A stretch of 20,000 bases of DNA, from assembly GCA_964493765.1 (NCBI GenBank), contig CAZBPK010000029.1, positions 1 to 20,000 of the forward strand, in the 5' to 3' direction. The DNA comes from CALLMJ01 sp964493765. GTDB lineage: Bacteria > Bacteroidota > Bacteroidia > J057 > CALLMJ01. A model generated the notes under the pieces. The model was not told the origin of the DNA. It saw only the letters and a list, made by a program, of their open reading frames with translations, and ran no database searches. The translations under genes and the position numbers were made by a program. Shown here piece by piece: positions 16,441 to 20,000 of this stretch. Each line of letters starts with the position of its first letter. Position 1 is the first letter of the stretch.

Positions 16441-16473
16441 CAAAAATATATTATGATTTTGGATATTACAAAA
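16441..16473 (-). promoter_or_regulatory. promoter for the RND efflux operon
   Basis: Minus strand TTTTG (16473-16469), 20 bases, then TATTTTTG (16448-16441) is one of the best fits to the Bacteroidota -33/-7 pattern in the window. The element ends 14 bases before ATG 16426. A start site about 5-7 bases past the -7 box would make the ATG at 16435 essentially leaderless. Confidence 0.7.
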
Positions 16474-16533
16474 TCTTAATGAATTTTTAGAAAATTAGTT
16501 CAATAAAGACTAAAAATTCTATAATAAGTTAAT

Positions 16534-16568
16534 AAAAAAAGCTGCCTTTCAAAAAGACAGCTTTTTTT
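16534..16568. terminator. intrinsic terminator after the T9SS-sorted protein gene
   Basis: The stem pairs A7-GCTG (16534-16544) with CAGC-T7 (16558-16568), continues past one C-A mismatch with four more pairs, and closes on a 3-base loop. It starts 15 bases past the minus-strand stop at 16584 and ends in a T tract on either strand, so it works bidirectionally in principle. It insulates the efflux operon promoter from upstream transcription. Confidence 0.85.
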
Positions 16569-16583
16569 ATTAGGATTTTTAAA

Positions 16584-18488
16584 TTAATGAGTTACAATCA
16601 TTTTTAAGGTAGCACTTTCTTCACCCGCACTTAAAGTATAGGTATAAATTCCATTAGAAAGTTCTTGAGTAGAAATTTGCACCTGATGATTACCTGCAAC
16701 CATATTGCCTAACTCTTTTACTTCTACTACTCTTCCCATAATATCACGAACCGTAATAGTTACATTTTTGTTAGTATTTAACGTAAAAGGAATTATTGCT
16801 GTTTGGTTTGCAGGATTAGGATAAGATTGACCTAATGAAAAACTATTGTATTCAGCTTTTTGACTAGAAGTAAAAGGATTCGCTAATATTAAACGAATAC
16901 CAAAATCCTCCTCATCTAAAGAACGATATGGTGCCCAAATACCACCAATAGTTTCATACATTCTCCTAGAAATATGAGCAGAATTATCTGTTAATAATGG
17001 AGTTCTAATAGAGTCCACTAAGATTAATTGGAAAGATACATAAACACCGTCACCTTGGTTACTCAATGTAATAGGAGTAGATAAGTTGGCTCTATTATAA
17101 ATAGGCTGACCTGTATTAAAATCAATTTGTACTTGATTAGGTTGAACGGTAACGGTTTCAATTAAATTGAAGTTTTTATCATAGAATTTAGCAATAAAAC
17201 CATTTTGGTTATTTACATTAGCCCCCTGTAAAGGAACTAAACCAAAAGAAGCGGCATTTACCTGAGCGGGATAGAAAGGAGGCTCAAAATATGCCCCTGC
17301 ATCTAATGTAATAATACCATCACCATTATTGGGGTCAAAATTATTATCATCATAAGCTAAAGTAATTTCTTGATTAGGGATAGGGTCAATAACATCAACG
17401 GAAGTAATCATTGTATTATTTGCAGCATATTCACCATTGTATAAAGCTCTAATTTGAATTCTATAAGCAAAAGGACCCGCTGTAGTTGGGTTAACAGGTT
17501 TAGTAAAATTAATCACACGAACTTCTCCAGGAGCAATAGGATTTTGAGCTGCATTAATTAATACAGTATCTCTCATTTGAACTGTGAAATTTTGATTCAA
17601 ATAAGAGCCTACTATCATCACAGTGCCTGTATCAATAGGAGAAGTACCCGTATTTCTTATTGCAGCCTGTACGTTAAAAGGTGTATTTCTCATTGCAAAA
17701 ATTCCCCCGTTCTGCGGATTATGCACCCACTCAGCAGCAGCATCAATTACACTAAAAGTAATTTGATCTGGATAATCAATAAAATAACATTGATTAGCGG
17801 GGTATTCATTACCTGGTAAACTAAAACCTACTGAACCAGTAATATTTTCCATACCACGAGTCATAAAATTGATGCCAGGTTGAGTATAACTTGAATGAAC
17901 AGGACCCGTACAACTTTGATAGTTCAAGGTAATGGAGCTATCTGCACGGTTTAATATCACTTGAAAATTATTAGAACCTCTATAATGCCCAGGCGTTTCA
18001 TCCGTCCAATATGGTACACCAATAAACGAAATCACACAACTGTCTCCCATGGTTTGGTATCTTACTTCTGCACCAGGAACGGGATTTCCGTCTTTATCTG
18101 TAAAGGTTAAATCGCTTAATAAAGCCGCAATATAATTATTTACCCCACCTGGAGTTGGCTGAGTAATAAAACCACCGCTTCCTGAAGCAATATTCCCTCC
18201 TGAACCAAAAGAAATGTATCCATTTGATCCTACATAAAACTGATTAAAGTTTAACCAGTAATAAGTAAAATTAAATCCAATCGGAAAGGGTCCTACGAAA
18301 TTGTCATCGCCTAAACCAGTAACTAAAGTTCCTGTATTAGAAATATCTACCCACTGCATGGGTCTGCCATTAGGATCAGCTTGAGAATACCAAGTATACC
18401 CAAAAGCATCATTTCCACTCGTCTGTGCATTGATCGTAAAAGAAAATGCAACTAATAAGCAAATACTGAAAATTAGATTTTTTGCCAT
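16584..18488 (-). CDS. secreted protein with T9SS type A C-terminal sorting domain
   Basis: Large exported beta-rich protein of unknown function. Numbered from ATG 18488 (634 residues), the signal peptide MAKNLIFSICLLVAFSFTINA precedes a mature part beginning QTSGNDAFG. The N-terminal region (about 22-240) contains the pattern GFNFTYYWLNFNQFYVGSNG followed by ISFG, common in Bacteroidota surface proteins. A CARDB/Ig-like segment (about 250-360) with IRNTGTSPIDTGTV follows. The C-terminal 85 or so residues are a type A sorting domain (LGQSYPNPANQTAIIPF near 552-568, ending SNGIYTYTLSAGEESATLKMIV), which directs secretion through the type IX system and attachment to the surface or release. No catalytic motif was recognised. 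An upstream ATG at 18527 is rejected because the promoter lies between the two starts. Single gene, terminated by the hairpin at 16534-16568. Confidence 0.9.
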   Translation of the reverse strand: MAKNLIFSICLLVAFSFTINAQTSGNDAFGYTWYSQADPNGRPMQWVDISNTGTLVTGLGDDNFVGPFPIGFNFTYYWLNFNQFYVGSNGYISFGSGGNIASGSGGFITQPTPGGVNNYIAALLSDLTFTDKDGNPVPGAEVRYQTMGDSCVISFIGVPYWTDETPGHYRGSNNFQVILNRADSSITLNYQSCTGPVHSSYTQPGINFMTRGMENITGSVGFSLPGNEYPANQCYFIDYPDQITFSVIDAAAEWVHNPQNGGIFAMRNTPFNVQAAIRNTGTSPIDTGTVMIVGSYLNQNFTVQMRDTVLINAAQNPIAPGEVRVINFTKPVNPTTAGPFAYRIQIRALYNGEYAANNTMITSVDVIDPIPNQEITLAYDDNNFDPNNGDGIITLDAGAYFEPPFYPAQVNAASFGLVPLQGANVNNQNGFIAKFYDKNFNLIETVTVQPNQVQIDFNTGQPIYNRANLSTPITLSNQGDGVYVSFQLILVDSIRTPLLTDNSAHISRRMYETIGGIWAPYRSLDEEDFGIRLILANPFTSSQKAEYNSFSLGQSYPNPANQTAIIPFTLNTNKNVTITVRDIMGRVVEVKELGNMVAGNHQVQISTQELSNGIYTYTLSAGEESATLKMIVTH

Positions 18489-18513
18489 AATTGTTTGATT
18501 ATTTTTAAGTGTG

Positions 18514-18546
18514 CAAATATAGAACAATTTTTATTTTTCACAAAAA
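18514..18546 (-). promoter_or_regulatory. promoter for the T9SS-sorted protein gene
   Basis: Minus strand TTTTTG (18546-18541), 19 bases, then TATATTTG (18521-18514) fit the Bacteroidota consensus. The -7 element ends 25 bases before ATG 18488 and lies inside the frame that would be needed for a start at 18527, which decides the start. Confidence 0.65.
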
Positions 18547-18570
18547 TTTTACTCTTGAATGAATAAAAAT

Positions 18571-20000
18571 TTATTTCGAACTGAATATTTTGAGCCCCCA
18601 AAAGGTCAATCCACCATTAATTAATAAAATTTCAAATCCCATTTTATACCCTATCCATTTTTCTATATTAAAATATACAATCATACTGATGATTGGTGCC
18701 AAAATGCTGACCCCCATTGCATATAGGTCCTTCACCTTTCTATTAGAAAATAAGCCAAACGCATACAAACCTAATAAAGGACCATAAGAAAAGCCTGCCA
18801 AAGTTAAAACTATAGAAATAATACTCATTTGCGTTTGAGAGTAATTCTCTATGTAAAACGTGCATATAATGGCTGAATAAAAAAGAATAGCGATAGCTTT
18901 AAAAACTTTATTTTTTGTTTCTACGGATTTTTGTTCTTGAAAATTTTTGATTTTTAAAACATCAATACAAAAAGAAGTCGTTAAAGCGGCTAATGCACTA
19001 TCTGAGGTGGCATAAGTTGCGGCGATTACACCCATTAAAAATAAGAAAAAAACAATTCCAGAAAAATGATACTGTATTAATTCTGGAACTAAAAAATCTG
19101 ATTTTTCAGGTATAACTACATGATTAGCATCAACATAAGTATAAAGTAAAGCCCCAAATAACACAAACAAAAAGTTTACAATGAGAATAACCCCACTAAA
19201 TACTTTCATATTCTTTTGAGCATCACTTAAACTTCTACAAGTTAAATTTTTTTGCATTAAATCTTGGTCAAGACCTGTCATTGTGATTGTAATGAAAACA
19301 CCGCTCAAAAAATGTTTCAGAAAGAAAGAGGGATTTTTCCAATCCCAATCAAATATTTGTGTATAAGAAGAGTTCCAAAAGGAAATATTCTGATTAGAGT
19401 ATGATAATTCATAAATTAAAGAAAATGAAACTGTTAAAACAGCTGTTAAAATAAAAACAGTTTGGATTAAGTCCGTATAAATAATAGTTTGGAGACCTCC
19501 TTTTACTGTGTATAGATAAATAAAAAAAACAGCAATAGCAGCAGTAACTTCAAAGGGTATAGATAAATGACGAAAAGCCAAATAATCTAAAACTTTGAGC
19601 ATCAGATAAAAGCGTATCGTTGTACCTAAAAATCTTGAAATCAAAAAGAAAAATGCCCCAGTTAAATAAGTTTTATTTCCAAAACGTTCTTCTAAAAATG
19701 AATAAATGGAGGGCAATTTTAATCGGTAATACAAAGGCAATAATAGATAGCTAATAATCCAATAACCAATAACATAGCCTATAACTATCTGGAAATAGGT
19801 CATACCTTTTTTCCCAACTTCACCTGGCACCGAAATTAAAGTAACTCCCGAGATAGTTACTCCCACCATTCCAAATGTTACAACAAACCATTTAGAAGAT
19901 TTGTTGGCTGTAAAAAAAGTATTTAAATCTAAAGAAGATTTACGAGTTGTAAAATAGGCAATTGTAAGAATTAAAACAAAATATAAAAAAATACAAACAA
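18571..20000 (-). CDS. sodium:solute symporter family protein (5' end outside window)
   Basis: Sodium-coupled transporter of the SSS/SSF family (LeuT fold), solute unknown. The frame stays open to the right edge: upstream of the first in-frame ATG (19869) I read a hydrophobic helix, TTRKSS, FFTANKSSKWFVVTFG and then MVGVTISGVTLISVPG. That is the normal TM1-TM2 region of this family, so the ATG at 19869 is internal and the true start lies beyond position 20000. About 475 residues are visible. Other family marks are YRLKLPSIYSFLEERFG, VKGGLQTIIYTDLIQT, GLDQDLMQKNLTCRSL, and the Na2-site region GVIAATYATSDSALAALTTSF with its serine/threonine residues. At least eleven hydrophobic helices are visible. 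The stop lies 82 bases from the T9SS gene start; no clear terminator lies in that gap. Confidence 0.9.
   Translation of the reverse strand, partial: VCIFLYFVLILTIAYFTTRKSSLDLNTFFTANKSSKWFVVTFGMVGVTISGVTLISVPGEVGKKGMTYFQIVIGYVIGYWIISYLLLPLYYRLKLPSIYSFLEERFGNKTYLTGAFFFLISRFLGTTIRFYLMLKVLDYLAFRHLSIPFEVTAAIAVFFIYLYTVKGGLQTIIYTDLIQTVFILTAVLTVSFSLIYELSYSNQNISFWNSSYTQIFDWDWKNPSFFLKHFLSGVFITITMTGLDQDLMQKNLTCRSLSDAQKNMKVFSGVILIVNFLFVLFGALLYTYVDANHVVIPEKSDFLVPELIQYHFSGIVFFLFLMGVIAATYATSDSALAALTTSFCIDVLKIKNFQEQKSVETKNKVFKAIAILFYSAIICTFYIENYSQTQMSIISIVLTLAGFSYGPLLGLYAFGLFSNRKVKDLYAMGVSILAPIISMIVYFNIEKWIGYKMGFEILLINGGLTFWGLKIFSSK

Noticed and set aside
18547..18570. Possible terminator after the symporter gene
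   Set aside because: Only loose A/T complementarity is visible; no GC-containing stem.

Overview
The window is AT-rich (roughly one third G+C) and almost certainly comes from a member of the Bacteroidota. Four things point there: a Por-type (T9SS) C-terminal sorting domain, an S46 dipeptidyl-peptidase, a one-piece E1 alpha-beta oxo-acid dehydrogenase, and repeated promoters of the Bacteroidota type (-33 TTG/TTTTG, 19-21 bases, then TAnnTTTG). Genes are tightly packed and no gene-free stretch exceeds 300 bases. No rRNA, tRNA, CRISPR array, transposase or phage gene was seen.

Layout, left to right. Positions 1-19 resemble the Nextera transposon mosaic end, so the left edge may be an assembly or library artefact. 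A membrane fatty-acid desaturase (+) converges on a stand-alone N-terminal glycogen-synthase-like domain (-), with a strong hairpin between them. Next come, on +, bioA (biotin synthesis), a rhomboid-type membrane protease and a membrane-anchored endonuclease/exonuclease/phosphatase protein whose start overlaps the rhomboid gene. A bidirectional hairpin separates these from a minus-strand pair: a secreted S46 peptidase of DPP7 type and a fused E1 alpha-beta 2-oxo-acid dehydrogenase. A LytTR response regulator (+) is divergent from the E1 gene.

Positions 10620-16426 (-) hold a complete tripartite RND efflux operon, transcribed in the order periplasmic adaptor, inner-membrane pump, outer-membrane TolC/NodT lipoprotein. 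After it come a secreted T9SS-sorted beta-rich protein (-) and a sodium:solute symporter (-) whose 5' end runs off the right edge.

The most unusual element is a GC-rich (about 57%), hairpin-containing repeat-like block of about 126 bp at 12034-12159. It lies inside the N-terminal coding region of the outer-membrane efflux gene. It is exactly 42 codons long, has no stop in the gene's frame, and splits what looks like an ordinary lipoprotein signal peptide. This resembles the in-frame palindromic elements (RPEs) known from Rickettsia. The remaining genes look like ordinary housekeeping or envelope functions: lipid modification, cofactor synthesis, peptide degradation, oxo-acid oxidation, export and uptake.
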